Assembly (NCBI RefSeq): GCF_021531695.1
Contig: NZ_JADYUI010000002.1
Coordinates: 156,155 to 220,154 of the forward strand
Reading direction: 5' to 3'
DNA from: Roseburia hominis
Lineage (GTDB): Bacteria > Bacillota > Clostridia > Lachnospirales > Lachnospiraceae
Length of the DNA stretch: 64,000 nucleotides
The notes below the pieces were generated by a model that was given only the letters and a program-made list of their open reading frames with translations, did no database searches and was not told the origin of the DNA. Positions 26,718 to 36,252 of this stretch are shown here, one piece after another. A program made the translations under genes and the position numbers. Position 1 is the stretch's first letter. Every line of letters starts with the position of its first letter.

Positions 26718-27929
26718 TTACAAATTTGCCTGAACTTCTCTTGGTTTGTAACCATTTTTCTCCAGTGCCTGCATAATCTGCTTCTTATGTTCCGTTCCAA
26801 AGCTTTCCATCGTAATTCTAAGTTCAACCTGTGCTGTACGATTGGTAGTAACAAATTGGTTATGCTCTAATTTTATCACATTTCCCTGCGCTTCTGCAAT
26901 AATACCGGATACTTTGCAAAGCTCACCCGGCTTATCCGGAAGCAGTACAGATACCGTAAAGATTCTGTCTCTGAAAATCAATCCCTGCTGTACAACAGAA
27001 GACATCGTGATAACGTCCATATTTCCACCACTTAAAATAGAAACCACACGTTTATCTTTTGCATTTAAATGTTTCAACGCTGCCACGGTAAGAAGACCGG
27101 AGTTTTCCACGATCATTTTGTGATTTTCCACCATATCTAAGAAGGAAACCACCAGTTCATGATCTTCTACCGTAATAATATCATCCAGATTTTTCTGTAA
27201 ATATGGGAAAATCTTTTCTCCCGGTGTTTTTACTGCCGTACCATCTGCAATCGTATTAACACTTGGTAATGTTGTCACTTTTCCATTCTTAAAAGATGCT
27301 TTCATACAGGCTGCACCTGCTGGTTCCACTCCAATCACTTTTACTTTTGGATTCAATAATTTTGCAAGAGTTGACACGCCGGTAGCAAGTCCGCCTCCGC
27401 CAATCGGAACTAAAATATATTCAACCAATGGAAGCTCTTTAAAAATTTCCATAGCAATGGTTCCCTGACCGGTAGCAACCGTCGGGTCATCAAAAGGATG
27501 CACAAAAGTATAACCTTTTTCTGCTGCAAGCTTCAGTGCATACTCGCATGCTTCATCATAAACATCTCCGTGCAATACTACATCTGCACCATAGCCTTTG
27601 GTACGATTTACTTTAATGAGCGGTGTTGTAGTAGGCATAACGATGGTTGCCTTTACTCCGTAACATTTGGCTGCATAAGCAACACCCTGTGCATGGTTTC
27701 CTGCGGAAGCGGTAATGAGTCCTTTTTCTCTTTCTTCCTCTGATAATGTGCTTATTTTATAATAAGCGCCACGCACTTTATAAGCACCGGTATTCTGTAA
27801 ATTTTCCGGTTTTAAATAGACCTTATTTCCACACTGATTACTGAAAAATTCACTGTAAATTAACTTCGTTTCTGTGGTTGCCTCTTTTACCTTTTCACTT
27901 GCCTCTTCGAACTTGTCCAATGTCAACAT
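26718..27929 (-). CDS. ilvA: Threonine ammonia-lyase (threonine dehydratase)
   Basis: A 403-residue PLP enzyme that deaminates threonine to 2-oxobutyrate. The PLP lysine lies in NTGAYKVRGAYYKI, the phosphate-binding glycines in PIGGGGLATGVS, and a C-terminal ACT domain begins about residue 325 (VSVLLPDKPGELCKVSGIIA). Length and single ACT domain fit the shorter threonine dehydratase class seen in Clostridia, which may be biosynthetic or catabolic. The start ATG 27929 (MLTLDKFEEA) follows AGGAGA; the longer frame overlaps ftsY. It directly follows ftsY, an unusual partner. Confidence 0.9.
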   Translation of the reverse strand: MLTLDKFEEASEKVKEATTETKLIYSEFFSNQCGNKVYLKPENLQNTGAYKVRGAYYKISTLSEEEREKGLITASAGNHAQGVAYAAKCYGVKATIVMPTTTPLIKVNRTKGYGADVVLHGDVYDEACEYALKLAAEKGYTFVHPFDDPTVATGQGTIAMEIFKELPLVEYILVPIGGGGLATGVSTLAKLLNPKVKVIGVEPAGAACMKASFKNGKVTTLPSVNTIADGTAVKTPGEKIFPYLQKNLDDIITVEDHELVVSFLDMVENHKMIVENSGLLTVAALKHLNAKDKRVVSILSGGNMDVITMSSVVQQGLIFRDRIFTVSVLLPDKPGELCKVSGIIAEAQGNVIKLEHNQFVTTNRTAQVELRITMESFGTEHKKQIMQALEKNGYKPREVQANL

Positions 27930-27930
27930 T

Positions 27931-28878
27931 TTAATTTTCTCCTTCCTCTTCGTCTTTTCGGTCAAACAATGCATTTACAAACTGATCCGGATCAAATTTC
28001 TGTAAATCATCAATGCTTTCCCCAACACCAATATATTTTACCGGAATCTGCATCTCAGACTGAATTGCTACTGCAATACCGCCCTTTGCCGTTCCATCCA
28101 TCTTCGTTAAAATAATTCCTGTCAAATCGGTCACTTCCGCAAATTGTTTTGCCTGTACGAGTGCATTCTGACCCGTAGTAGCATCCAGTACCACTAATGT
28201 TTCACGATACGCATCCGGATACTCTTTCTCCAAAATACGGTTAATTTTTCTTAATTCTTCCATCAGATTTTTCTTATTATGCAGTCTTCCTGCCGTATCA
28301 CAAAGCAATACATCGGCATTTCTTGCTTTCGCTGCAGAAACCGCATCAAAAATAACGGATGCAGGGTCAGAGCCTTCTTTGCCACCAATGATATCCACGC
28401 CGGCACGATTTGCCCATTCCTGCAACTGTTCTCCTGCTGCCGCACGGAATGTATCTGCTGCCGCAAGCACCACCTTTTTTCCCTGTGCTTTTAATTTTCC
28501 TGCCAGCTTTCCTACTGAAGTTGTCTTTCCGACACCATTGACACCCACAATTAAAACAACCGATTTTTCCTGTTCAAAACGATATGCTGTTTCCTGCACC
28601 TGCATCTGTTCTTTGATGCTTTCTATTAGCATCTCCTTGCATTCTTCCGGTTTTTTAATATGGTTCTCTTTTACTTTTTGTTTCAAAGAATCCAAGATAT
28701 TTTCCGTCGCATGAACTCCAATATCTCCCATAATCAAAATCTCTTCGATTTCTTCATAAAAATCATCATCAATTTCACTGAATCCATGGAATATCGCATC
28801 AATTCCGGAAACAATATTATCCCTTGTTTTCGTAAGACCTGAAACCAGTCTTCTAAAAAAGCCTTTCTTTTCTTCCAT
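27931..28878 (-). CDS. ftsY: Signal recognition particle receptor FtsY
   Basis: A 315-residue SRP receptor GTPase. After a short N-terminal region the NG domain shows GVNGVGKTTSVGKLAGKL, DTFRAAAGEQLQEW, DTAGRLHNKKNLMEEL and TKMDGTAKGGIA. It partners with Ffh at the membrane. There is no long acidic A-domain, as usual in Gram-positives. The start ATG 28878 (MEEKKGFFRRLVSGL) follows AAAGGAG; the 11-codon longer frame overlaps smc. It is 10 bp after the smc stop. Confidence 0.96.
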   Translation of the reverse strand: MEEKKGFFRRLVSGLTKTRDNIVSGIDAIFHGFSEIDDDFYEEIEEILIMGDIGVHATENILDSLKQKVKENHIKKPEECKEMLIESIKEQMQVQETAYRFEQEKSVVLIVGVNGVGKTTSVGKLAGKLKAQGKKVVLAAADTFRAAAGEQLQEWANRAGVDIIGGKEGSDPASVIFDAVSAAKARNADVLLCDTAGRLHNKKNLMEELRKINRILEKEYPDAYRETLVVLDATTGQNALVQAKQFAEVTDLTGIILTKMDGTAKGGIAVAIQSEMQIPVKYIGVGESIDDLQKFDPDQFVNALFDRKDEEEGEN

Positions 28879-28888
28879 ATACACTCCT

Positions 28889-31800
28889 TTACGCATCCAA
28901 ATCACTTTCAATCAGGTTTACGGAAACCAGAGTGGAAACACCCTTTTCCTGCATGGTAATACCGTAAAGTCTGTCTGCTGCATTCATTGTACCACGTCTG
29001 TGCGTAATTACAATAAATTGCGTATTTTTTGTAAGTTTATGCAAATATTTTGCAAAGCGGTCGACATTGGAATCATCAAGTGCAGCCTCGATCTCATCCA
29101 GAAGACAGAACGGGGACGGCTTCAGATTCTGAATTGCGAATAAAAGTGCAATCGCCGTTAATGATTTTTCTCCACCGGACAACTGCATCATATTCTGCAA
29201 TTTCTTTCCCGGCGGCTGCGCAATAATTCTGATTCCGCACTCTAAAATGTCTTCCCCTTCGACTAATTCCAGTGTACCTTTTCCGCCGCCAAACAACTCC
29301 TTAAACGCTTTATCAAATTCATGCTGGATTTCTGCGAATTTCTCCGTGAACTGCTTTCTCATTCCGGTATCCAGATCATCAATAATGCCAAGTAAAGTTT
29401 TTTCAGCCTCAATCAAATCGTCATGCTGACCCTTTAAAAACTCATAGCGTCCCAGAATCTCTTTATAATCTTCGATTGCATTGACATTCACATCTCCGAG
29501 CTTTCTGATCTCTTCCTTGATTGTAGTAATCTTTTTCTTTAATTCCGGAAGGCTCGTATCTTCTTTCTTCCGTAATGTCATCGCATGATGCAGCGTAAGT
29601 TCATACTCTTCCCACATATAATTATTCTGGTATTCTAATGCTTCTTCTAACTTTTCTCTCTGGCTGTTTAAACGGAAAACCTCTTTATCCAGCTCACTGA
29701 TATGCTTTGAAATGTCTTCTCTTTTCTGGAAAAATCCTTTGTATTCTGTTGACATTTCTTCTTTCTTTTTCTGACAGTCTTTTAAATAATTTTCTAAATC
29801 CACATGGCTGTCATCCGAAGCAAGAATTGTTTTTTCGATTTCTTTGATGTCATTCGTTTTCTTTTCTACATCTGCTGTGGCTTCTTTCATCTGTGCCTGT
29901 ACTTCAAGCACTTCCTCATCCAGTTTTTTTAGTTCAGCCGTAATACGTTTTGTATTTTCAATAACAAATTCTGCCTGCTGATTATAATTAGCCTCTTCTA
30001 ACTGAATTTCAGATACCTTTTTTGCTGCCACATCCTCTATCTGCGCCTGCTCATTTAATACATTCTGCAGCTTTTCTGTCTCGGTCTTAATTTCTTCTTC
30101 CCGCTTGGTTGCAGCCTCTATCTCCGTTAAAATCTGCTCTTTATTGGAATTGATTTCTAATATCTGACGTTCAATTTCTTCGTTTTCCCGTTTTAATCCG
30201 GCATAAACAGTTTCACTTTCTTTTTGTTTTTCCTCTTCCTGTTTCAAATTCAGTTCTGCCGTATTTTTTTTCAAAAATAATTCCTGCAGTTTTAGTTTTT
30301 CTGCTTCTTTATCACTTACTAAAAGTGCCTCTGCCGTTTTGATTTCTTCCATTCTTACACGGTCAACTTTGATTTCTGCCACAAGTTGTGAAAGTTTTTT
30401 CTCTAAATCTTCAATTTCTCTCTTTCGGCCAAGCAGATTACTGCTGTTTTTAAAAGCACCGCCCGCCATGGAACCTCCGGGACTTAAGTATTCCCCTTCT
30501 AATGTTACGATATGAAGCGAATACTGACTCTTTTTTGCAAGCGAAAGTGCATGGTCTATGGTGTCTGCCACAAGCACTCTGCCAAGCAGATAGGACATAA
30601 TTCCCTCATAACGGGCATCTGCCTCGACCAGTTTATTTGCAAACCCGAGAATTCCTTCTTCCTTTAAATACTTCTCATTCTTGGAATTATCTTTTCCTTT
30701 TACACTGGTAAGTGGGAGAAATGTTGCACGCCCTAATCGATTCTGCTTCAAAAATCCAATCATTCGTTTCGCAGTACTTTCATCTTCCGTAACGATATTC
30801 TGGATATTTCCGCTTAGTGCAATCTCAATTGCCGTCTCATATTTCTTATCTACTTTTATAAGATCCGCAACAACACCGATAATTCCTTTTTCTTTCTCCT
30901 TTTGTTCCATTACCTTACGAATACTGTTTCCATATCCGTCGTAACGTTCTGCAATATTCTTTAAAGATTCCAGTCGGGACTGTTCCTTATGATACTGAAT
31001 TCTAATGCCTTCTAACTGCTCTGTTACTTCTTTTTTCTTTCTTCCCCAGTCGCGTTCTTTTTCTTCCATCTCCTGTATGGAAGACTTTACTGCCTCAATC
31101 GCATCACACGCCTCTTTGTATGCGTTTTTACATTCCAAAAGCAGTTTTTCACTATCTGCTTCTTCGCTCTTTCTTTGAAGCAGGCGTTTGGTTAGTTCTG
31201 CCTTTCTTATGTTAATCTGTTCTAACATGGTATCATAGCGTTCTCTGTTTGCCTGAATCGAAGCTTTATTATTTAAAAGCGTGATAATTTCATTTTTGCC
31301 ATTCTCCATGCTTTCTTTGCATTTTGCAATTGCCGTCTGGATTTCTTCTAATTCCGCTTCGGCTTTCGTTCTTTTTTCAGAAATTTCAGCAATTCCTGCC
31401 CTGATCTTTTCTTCCTGTCTGACGTATTCCGCATTCTGATTCTTTTTTTCGTTTTTTTCTTTCTCAATAACCGCCAGTCTGCTTTGCAAATGTTCCTCTG
31501 TAAGTTCTGCCGTATGAATCTGTTCCTTTAATACATTAATCTGACCCTCTAATTTTCCTCTGGTCACACTGGTGTTATTTAACTTATCCTTTGTCGCATT
31601 GATTTCCTCCTCAATGCTTTCCATTGCCCGCTCTAAATTCTCGTATTCTGCTTTTGTACTCTCATACGATGCATTTGCTTCCTTTAATTCATCGTCAGCA
31701 ATCCGGTACTTTTTTTGCACCTCTGACTGTTCCTTTTCAATTCGTTCTACTTCAAGCAAAAACATATTTACATCATAGGTTTTTAGTTCTTCCTTTTTCT

Positions 31801-32449
31801 GTAAATAAATTTTTGCTGTGTTTGCCTGTTTTTCCAACGGAGCAACCTGGCGCTCTAATTCTGATAAAATATCATTGACACGAAGCAAATTTTCTCTCTC
31901 ATCTTCCAGCTTTTTCTGCGCCGTTGCCTTTCTCCGCTTGAATTTTACAATTCCTGCCGCTTCGTCAAAAAGTTCCCTGCGTTCTTCCGGCTTACCATTT
32001 AAGATTCGTTCAATCTGTCCCTGTCCGATAATCGAATAACCTTCTTTTCCAATACCGGTATCATAAAATAACTCATTGACGTCCTTAAGACGACACGGCG
32101 TTCCATTTAAAAGATACTCACTCTCGCCGGAGCGGTATACTCTTCGTGCAACCGTAACCTCTTCAAAATCCACCGGGAGCTTATGGTCGGCATTGTCCAA
32201 TGTAATTGCCACATAAGCATAGCTTAATGGTTTTCTGTTCTCTGTTCCTGCAAAAATAATGTCCTGCATACTGGCTCCACGCAGCTGCTTGGCACTCTGT
32301 TCCCCAAGTACCCAGCGCACTGCATCTGCGACATTACTTTTTCCACTTCCATTTGGTCCTACAATGCCCGTAATTCCATTATGGAAATCAAACACAATTT
32401 TATTCGCAAATGATTTAAAACCATGCACTTCAATACTTTTTAAATACAT
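28889..32449 (-). CDS. smc: Chromosome segregation protein SMC
   Basis: An 1186-residue SMC ATPase. Walker A GPNGSGKSNVADA is at about residues 32-44; two very long coiled-coil arms flank the hinge domain (about 515-645, with GRATFLPLTSVKG and GSMAGGAFKNSS); the C-terminal head has the signature QLSGGEKSLTAIALLFAI and Walker B CLLDEIEAALDDSN. The length is standard for the family. SMC works with ScpA and ScpB to organise the chromosome. It lies between rnc and ftsY, the conserved Gram-positive order. Confidence 0.97.
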   Translation of the reverse strand: MYLKSIEVHGFKSFANKIVFDFHNGITGIVGPNGSGKSNVADAVRWVLGEQSAKQLRGASMQDIIFAGTENRKPLSYAYVAITLDNADHKLPVDFEEVTVARRVYRSGESEYLLNGTPCRLKDVNELFYDTGIGKEGYSIIGQGQIERILNGKPEERRELFDEAAGIVKFKRRKATAQKKLEDERENLLRVNDILSELERQVAPLEKQANTAKIYLQKKEELKTYDVNMFLLEVERIEKEQSEVQKKYRIADDELKEANASYESTKAEYENLERAMESIEEEINATKDKLNNTSVTRGKLEGQINVLKEQIHTAELTEEHLQSRLAVIEKEKNEKKNQNAEYVRQEEKIRAGIAEISEKRTKAEAELEEIQTAIAKCKESMENGKNEIITLLNNKASIQANRERYDTMLEQINIRKAELTKRLLQRKSEEADSEKLLLECKNAYKEACDAIEAVKSSIQEMEEKERDWGRKKKEVTEQLEGIRIQYHKEQSRLESLKNIAERYDGYGNSIRKVMEQKEKEKGIIGVVADLIKVDKKYETAIEIALSGNIQNIVTEDESTAKRMIGFLKQNRLGRATFLPLTSVKGKDNSKNEKYLKEEGILGFANKLVEADARYEGIMSYLLGRVLVADTIDHALSLAKKSQYSLHIVTLEGEYLSPGGSMAGGAFKNSSNLLGRKREIEDLEKKLSQLVAEIKVDRVRMEEIKTAEALLVSDKEAEKLKLQELFLKKNTAELNLKQEEEKQKESETVYAGLKRENEEIERQILEINSNKEQILTEIEAATKREEEIKTETEKLQNVLNEQAQIEDVAAKKVSEIQLEEANYNQQAEFVIENTKRITAELKKLDEEVLEVQAQMKEATADVEKKTNDIKEIEKTILASDDSHVDLENYLKDCQKKKEEMSTEYKGFFQKREDISKHISELDKEVFRLNSQREKLEEALEYQNNYMWEEYELTLHHAMTLRKKEDTSLPELKKKITTIKEEIRKLGDVNVNAIEDYKEILGRYEFLKGQHDDLIEAEKTLLGIIDDLDTGMRKQFTEKFAEIQHEFDKAFKELFGGGKGTLELVEGEDILECGIRIIAQPPGKKLQNMMQLSGGEKSLTAIALLFAIQNLKPSPFCLLDEIEAALDDSNVDRFAKYLHKLTKNTQFIVITHRRGTMNAADRLYGITMQEKGVSTLVSVNLIESDLDA

Positions 32450-32476
32450 ATCCTATCTCGGTACATACACCATAAG

Positions 32477-33157
32477 CTACTGTTTTAACTTCAAAAGTGC
32501 CTGATAAGCAGCTTCCTGTTCTGCTGCTTTTTTGGTATGACCTTCTCCCCTTCCAATAAACGTTTCTCCAATCCGCGCTTCTACCACAAAATGTTTGTCA
32601 TGATCCGGTCCATCTTCTCCTACAAGCCTGTAATTCAATTCTTCTTTATAAGAAGCCTGCACTACTTCCTGTAAGATAGTTTTGCTATCATAAAAGAGCT
32701 GCTTATGCTCAATATCCGTCAAAATAAATTTAAGAATAAACTCTTTTGCACTAGCAAAACCACCATCTAAATAAATTGCGCCTATTACTGCTTCAAGTGC
32801 ATCCGATAATATAGATTTCCGGTTCCTTCCTCCGGTCATATCCTCACCTTTTCCAAGTAAAAGGTACTCTCCAAGATTTAACTGCTTTGTACAAAAAGCA
32901 AGTGTCGGCTCACAGACAAGGCTCGCTCTCATTTTTGTCAGATCGCCCTCTGCAAGGTTTGGATAATTCAAATATAAAAATTCACTGGAAACAATTTCGA
33001 GGACCGCATCTCCCAAAAACTCCAGTCTCTCATTGTCGGAATGCTTTTTCATGTGTTTTTCATTCGCATAAGAACTGTGTGTCAATGCCTGCTGCAACAG
33101 TCCCGGTGTATGAAACTGATAACCGATTACATTTTGAAATTCTAGCTGTTTTCGCAT
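32477..33157 (-). CDS. rnc: Ribonuclease III
   Basis: A 226-residue double-strand-specific RNase. The catalytic motif is NERLEFLGDAVLEIV, the second metal-site region SILSDALEAVIGAIYLDGG, and the C-terminal double-stranded-RNA-binding domain ends with GEGHTKKAAEQEAAYQALLK. The start ATG 33157 (MRKQLEFQN) lies 5 nt after GGAGG; the longer frame from 33217 crosses the leader hairpin and is rejected. It matures rRNA and 4.5S RNA. The hairpin upstream (33204-33241) could be a target for its own cleavage. Confidence 0.96.
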   Translation of the reverse strand: MRKQLEFQNVIGYQFHTPGLLQQALTHSSYANEKHMKKHSDNERLEFLGDAVLEIVSSEFLYLNYPNLAEGDLTKMRASLVCEPTLAFCTKQLNLGEYLLLGKGEDMTGGRNRKSILSDALEAVIGAIYLDGGFASAKEFILKFILTDIEHKQLFYDSKTILQEVVQASYKEELNYRLVGEDGPDHDKHFVVEARIGETFIGRGEGHTKKAAEQEAAYQALLKLKQ

Positions 33158-33203
33158 TCTTACCTCCTCTTTCTTCGATACTTTTGTAGAAATCTCTGAT
33201 ACA

Positions 33204-33241
33204 GATTCGGGTGCCAAAAGGTAGATTTTGACACCCGAATC
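33204..33241 (-). promoter_or_regulatory. 10-bp hairpin in the rnc leader
   Basis: GATTCGGGTG (33204-33213) pairs perfectly with CACCCGAATC (33232-33241) around an 18-base loop. It lies between acpP and rnc, 47 bp before the rnc start. No uridine run follows on either strand, which argues against simple termination. Confidence 0.55.
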
Positions 33242-33290
33242 CTACAACCATATTTCCCACTTATAGGAACGAAAACTGTCCCCCATAAGG

Positions 33291-33521
33291 TTAATTCATT
33301 GCATTTTTTATCTGCTCTAATGCATCTCCGACTGTAACAATCTTCTCTGCATCCTCGTTTGCAATTTCAATGTCAAATTCTTCCTCTAATCCCATGATAA
33401 TCTGGAATACATCCAAAGAATCTGCTCCTAAATCATCAATAAAAGTTGTCTCTGTTGTAATTTCATCTTCATCAACATTTAATACTTCTGCAATAATTTT
33501 TTTTAATTTTTCAAATTCCAT
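33291..33521 (-). CDS. acpP: Acyl carrier protein
   Basis: A 76-residue acidic carrier protein of fatty-acid synthesis. The phosphopantetheine serine is in [20 protein letters not shown]. It lies 13 bp after plsX and upstream of rnc. Length, charge and the DSL motif fit AcpP; the DSLDVFQ variant (usually DSLDVVE) is common in Clostridia. Confidence 0.96.
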   Translation of the reverse strand: MEFEKLKKIIAEVLNVDEDEITTETTFIDDLGADSLDVFQIIMGLEEEFDIEIANEDAEKIVTVGDALEQIKNAMN

Positions 33522-33534
33522 TTTTATTCCCTTT

Positions 33535-34563
33535 CTACACCGCTTCGCTTTCTTCTTTTAAAACGGTAATTTTTTCTTTGATTTTACCATTGATATCCTG
33601 CTGTTTGAAAGTAACACACTGAATAATTGAGTTCGTCACTTCATTTGCTTTGGAATTTCCATGTGTCTTTACTACAAGACCATTTAACCCAAGCAACGGG
33701 GCTCCGCCATATTTGGAAGCATCAAAACCTTTTAGCGTTTTCTTTAATGCCGGCATTGCAAGTGCTGCTCCGATTTTACTCTTTAACGTACTCATAAGTC
33801 CCGCTTTAATCTGACTGACCAACGTACTGCTGACACCTTCATAAAGCTTCAGGATAACATTTCCAACAAACGCTTCACAGACAATAACATCTGCTCCTCC
33901 ATGCGGAATCTCTCTTGCTTCAATACTGCCAATAAAATTAATGTCCTTACACTCTTTTAATAATGGAAATGTTTCTTTGACCAGGGCATTCCCCTTATCA
34001 TCCTCTGCACCGATATTTACAATCGCAACACGCGGATTTTTGATTCCGACAACATTTTCCATGTAAATAGAGCCCATCTTTGCAAACTGTACCAGATGAG
34101 AGGCTCTCGCATCCACATTTGCGCCACAGTCAATTAATAATGATACTCCGGACTCCGTCGGAATAAGCGGCGCTAATGGTGGTCTTTCGACCCCCTTAAT
34201 TCGTCCGACAATGACCTGTCCACCAACTAAAATTGCTCCGGAACTTCCTGCTGAAACAAATGCATCTGCCTCTTTGTTCTTAATCATATTCATTCCTACT
34301 ACAATTGAGGAATTTTTCTTTTTTCGAATCGCCATAACCGGTGGTTCTGCTGTTTCAATCACTTCTTCGGCATTGACTATCTCTATTTTCTCTGCCGGGT
34401 ATGTGTATTTTTTTAATTCATCTTCTATAACATCCTTTTGCCCCGTCAGAATAACTACGATGTCATCCCGCATATTCACAGCATCAATTGCACCTTTCAC
34501 CATCTCTGCCGGTGCATGATCTCCGCCCATCGCATCAAGCACGACTCTTGTTATTTCCTGCAT
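33535..34563 (-). CDS. plsX: Phosphate acyltransferase PlsX
   Basis: A 342-residue enzyme that converts acyl-ACP to acyl phosphate, the donor used by PlsY. The N-terminus [20 protein letters not shown] and the motifs [14 protein letters not shown] and [14 protein letters not shown] are characteristic. The start ATG 34563 follows AAGGAGGAG. It begins a plsX-acpP-rnc-smc-ftsY string with its own strong promoter. I looked for a FapR operator at this promoter and found none. Confidence 0.96.
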   Translation of the reverse strand: MQEITRVVLDAMGGDHAPAEMVKGAIDAVNMRDDIVVILTGQKDVIEDELKKYTYPAEKIEIVNAEEVIETAEPPVMAIRKKKNSSIVVGMNMIKNKEADAFVSAGSSGAILVGGQVIVGRIKGVERPPLAPLIPTESGVSLLIDCGANVDARASHLVQFAKMGSIYMENVVGIKNPRVAIVNIGAEDDKGNALVKETFPLLKECKDINFIGSIEAREIPHGGADVIVCEAFVGNVILKLYEGVSSTLVSQIKAGLMSTLKSKIGAALAMPALKKTLKGFDASKYGGAPLLGLNGLVVKTHGNSKANEVTNSIIQCVTFKQQDINGKIKEKITVLKEESEAV

Positions 34564-34605
34564 GTCTTCTCCTCCTTACGGACTGCTGCTACATATCTAT
34601 ACCAA

Positions 34606-34634
34606 AATATACTATATCTTATTCTATAAATCAA
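34606..34634 (-). promoter_or_regulatory. Predicted sigma-A promoter of plsX
   Basis: Minus strand TTGATT (34629-34634), 17-bp spacer, TATATT (34606-34611). It lies 43 bp before the start codon, after the terminator of the YesL-like gene. Confidence 0.75.
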
Positions 34635-34701
34635 GAACAAAAGTGTGCTTTGTACACTCTCGCATTTCCATAAACTAATTTGAGGTAGATTTCCTATACG
34701 C

Positions 34702-34729
34702 AAAAAAGTGGAACAACTCTCGTTCCACC
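34702..34729 (-). terminator. Intrinsic terminator of the YesL-like gene
   Basis: Minus strand GTGGAAC/GTTCCAC (34722-34728 with 34708-34714), loop 7, followed by TTTTTTG. It begins 14 bp after the stop codon. Confidence 0.85.
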
Positions 34730-34742
34730 TCTTTTGCAATCC

Positions 34743-35405
34743 TTACTTTTGGTCTGATACATAGATTCCGTTTCTTTCATCTTCTGCCGCACGTTCTTCT
34801 TCTGACATATATTTGCGGAAAATTGTTTCCATCGGATAACTGATAAGTAAAGCACAAAGTCCCGGAACCAGCACAATGGAATAAGTAAACAAATATACCA
34901 CAAATACTCCAAGTAATAAAACAGCAAGCATCAATAACGTTCTCGGCAAATTTGCAAACGTAATGATAAATGCATTTTTCATCGTTGCTTTCGTTGTATT
35001 TTCAAATCTTGCAATATACGAAAATAAATAGATTGCCCACATTACAACAAAAATTTCCACTATCGTAAAGAATAAATAAATTTTTCCAACACTCTGTCCA
35101 GCTGCCGCCACATGCCACATCACATAAGTATCAAATATCAGTAATGCAGAAACTGCCATCACCACAAGCCACACAATTGTTGACTGCTTAAAATTAGAAC
35201 GAAATGCTCCCCAGAAATCTTTCCAGACATATCCTCTGGTATGTCTTACTACTTTATTTACCGTATAATACAAAGCTGTTGTTGCTGCACCAATCGTAAC
35301 AATCGGAATACAGGCAAGTATCCACAATACACTGACATAAAGAATATCAAACAATTTGCCTAATGCCTGCATAACTTTGTTATCATAATTAAAAATATCC
35401 GCCAT
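34743..35405 (-). CDS. YesL-like (DUF624) membrane protein
   Basis: A 220-residue integral membrane protein with about five hydrophobic segments. The N-terminal pattern FDILYVSVLWILACIPIVTI and GAATTALYYTVNKVVR is the hallmark of the DUF624/YesL family, which is often encoded with carbohydrate ABC transporters in Firmicutes; the function is unknown. Here it stands alone between terminators of rpmF and its own, with a short 76-bp upstream region for a promoter. The charged C-terminus (SEEERAAEDERNG) is cytoplasmic by inference. Confidence 0.82.
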   Translation of the reverse strand: MADIFNYDNKVMQALGKLFDILYVSVLWILACIPIVTIGAATTALYYTVNKVVRHTRGYVWKDFWGAFRSNFKQSTIVWLVVMAVSALLIFDTYVMWHVAAAGQSVGKIYLFFTIVEIFVVMWAIYLFSYIARFENTTKATMKNAFIITFANLPRTLLMLAVLLLGVFVVYLFTYSIVLVPGLCALLISYPMETIFRKYMSEEERAAEDERNGIYVSDQK

Positions 35406-35445
35406 AGTTACCCTTCCTTTCGAAATTTTCTACTATAATAAACAA

Positions 35446-35470
35446 AAAGGGGAGTGCTTTCACACTCCCT
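35446..35470 (-). terminator. Intrinsic terminator after rpmF
   Basis: Minus strand GGGAGTG (35464-35470) with CACTCCC (35451-35457), 6-base loop, followed by CTTTTTGTTT. It begins 11 bp after the rpmF stop. Confidence 0.85.
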
Positions 35471-35481
35471 ATGCGTTCCTA

Positions 35482-35661
35482 TTAATCCTGAGGAATAATT
35501 TCTCTCTTATTATATGATCCGCAGTTTTTGCAAACTCTATGTGGCATCATTAAAGCACCGCATTTACTGCATTTTACTAATGTTGGAGCAGTCATTTTCC
35601 AGTTTGCTCTTCTTTTATCTCTTCTTCCTTTGGAAGATTTGTTCTTTGGACAAATTGACAT
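35482..35661 (-). CDS. rpmF: 50S ribosomal protein L32 (zinc-ribbon form)
   Basis: A 59-residue L32: MSICPKNKSSKGRRDKRRAN then a zinc ribbon with CSKCG and CKNCG. The four cysteines mark the zinc-binding paralogue. The start ATG 35661 follows GGAGG by 9 nt; the 27-codon longer frame runs back into the upstream gene and is rejected. It lies 4 bp after the YceD-like gene, the conserved arrangement. Confidence 0.96.
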   Translation of the reverse strand: MSICPKNKSSKGRRDKRRANWKMTAPTLVKCSKCGALMMPHRVCKNCGSYNKREIIPQD

Positions 35662-35665
35662 ATGG

Positions 35666-36190
35666 TTACACCTCCTTAAATTTGTTAAAGATATCTTGGA
35701 TAGCTGCCATTCTTGGATCCAGTTCTGTTTTCTGGCAATCACAGGTCTGTGTATTCAAATTCGCTCCACAAATCCTACAAATTCCTTTGCAATCTTCCTT
35801 GCACAGAACTTTCGTCGGCCAGTTCACCAAAATTTCACCATAGATAAGTCTATCTACATCCAGATTAAATCCATCCACATAATCAAATTCGTCTTCATCC
35901 TCTGATGCAGCCTCGCATTCACCAATCGGTACCTCTCTCGATACTTCAATATGAAACTCTTCCGCAACCGGTGTTAGACAACGATCACATGGTATTTCAA
36001 TCGTTACATCTACTTCTGCCTCAATAAGCATACGCTTATTTTCTTCATTCGTAAGCTGTAACGTGAATGGCGTTTTCTTTATGATTGGGAAATTACCGGA
36101 TTTAGACTCAAAAGAGGTAAAATCAATCTCCACTTCTTTTGTAACACGCTTGTTTTCATTTGAAACAACATCTGTGATATCTATTTTCAT
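35666..36190 (-). CDS. yceD: YceD/YlbN family protein (DUF177)
   Basis: A 174-residue DUF177 protein. The family core is visible as a first cysteine site in IEIPCDRCLTPV and a second in CKEDCKGICRICGANLNTQ, giving a likely zinc site, with VNWPTKVLCKEDC around it. It is always linked to rpmF and thought to act in 23S rRNA or ribosome assembly. It has a consensus promoter directly upstream. Confidence 0.9.
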   Translation of the reverse strand: MKIDITDVVSNENKRVTKEVEIDFTSFESKSGNFPIIKKTPFTLQLTNEENKRMLIEAEVDVTIEIPCDRCLTPVAEEFHIEVSREVPIGECEAASEDEDEFDYVDGFNLDVDRLIYGEILVNWPTKVLCKEDCKGICRICGANLNTQTCDCQKTELDPRMAAIQDIFNKFKEV

Positions 36191-36216
36191 GATATTCTCC
36201 TAACCACACTCAAACA

Positions 36217-36245
36217 ATTATACATAGTCACTTCTGTTTTGTCAA
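36217..36245 (-). promoter_or_regulatory. Consensus sigma-A promoter of yceD-rpmF
   Basis: Minus strand TTGACA (36240-36245), 17-bp spacer, TATAAT (36217-36222): a perfect match to both boxes. It lies 27 bp before the yceD start. No terminator separates it from ackA, whose stop is 8 bp further upstream. Confidence 0.92.
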
Positions 36246-36252
36246 CAACTTT

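Noticed and set aside
26155..26733. 192-codon plus-strand frame rich in Ser and Phe
   Set aside because: It is antisense to the Lys/Glu-rich coiled-coil gene; its composition is just the complement of AAA/GAA codons.
34564..34700. FapR operator at the plsX promoter
   Set aside because: No dyad matching the FapR consensus; only a sigma-A promoter.
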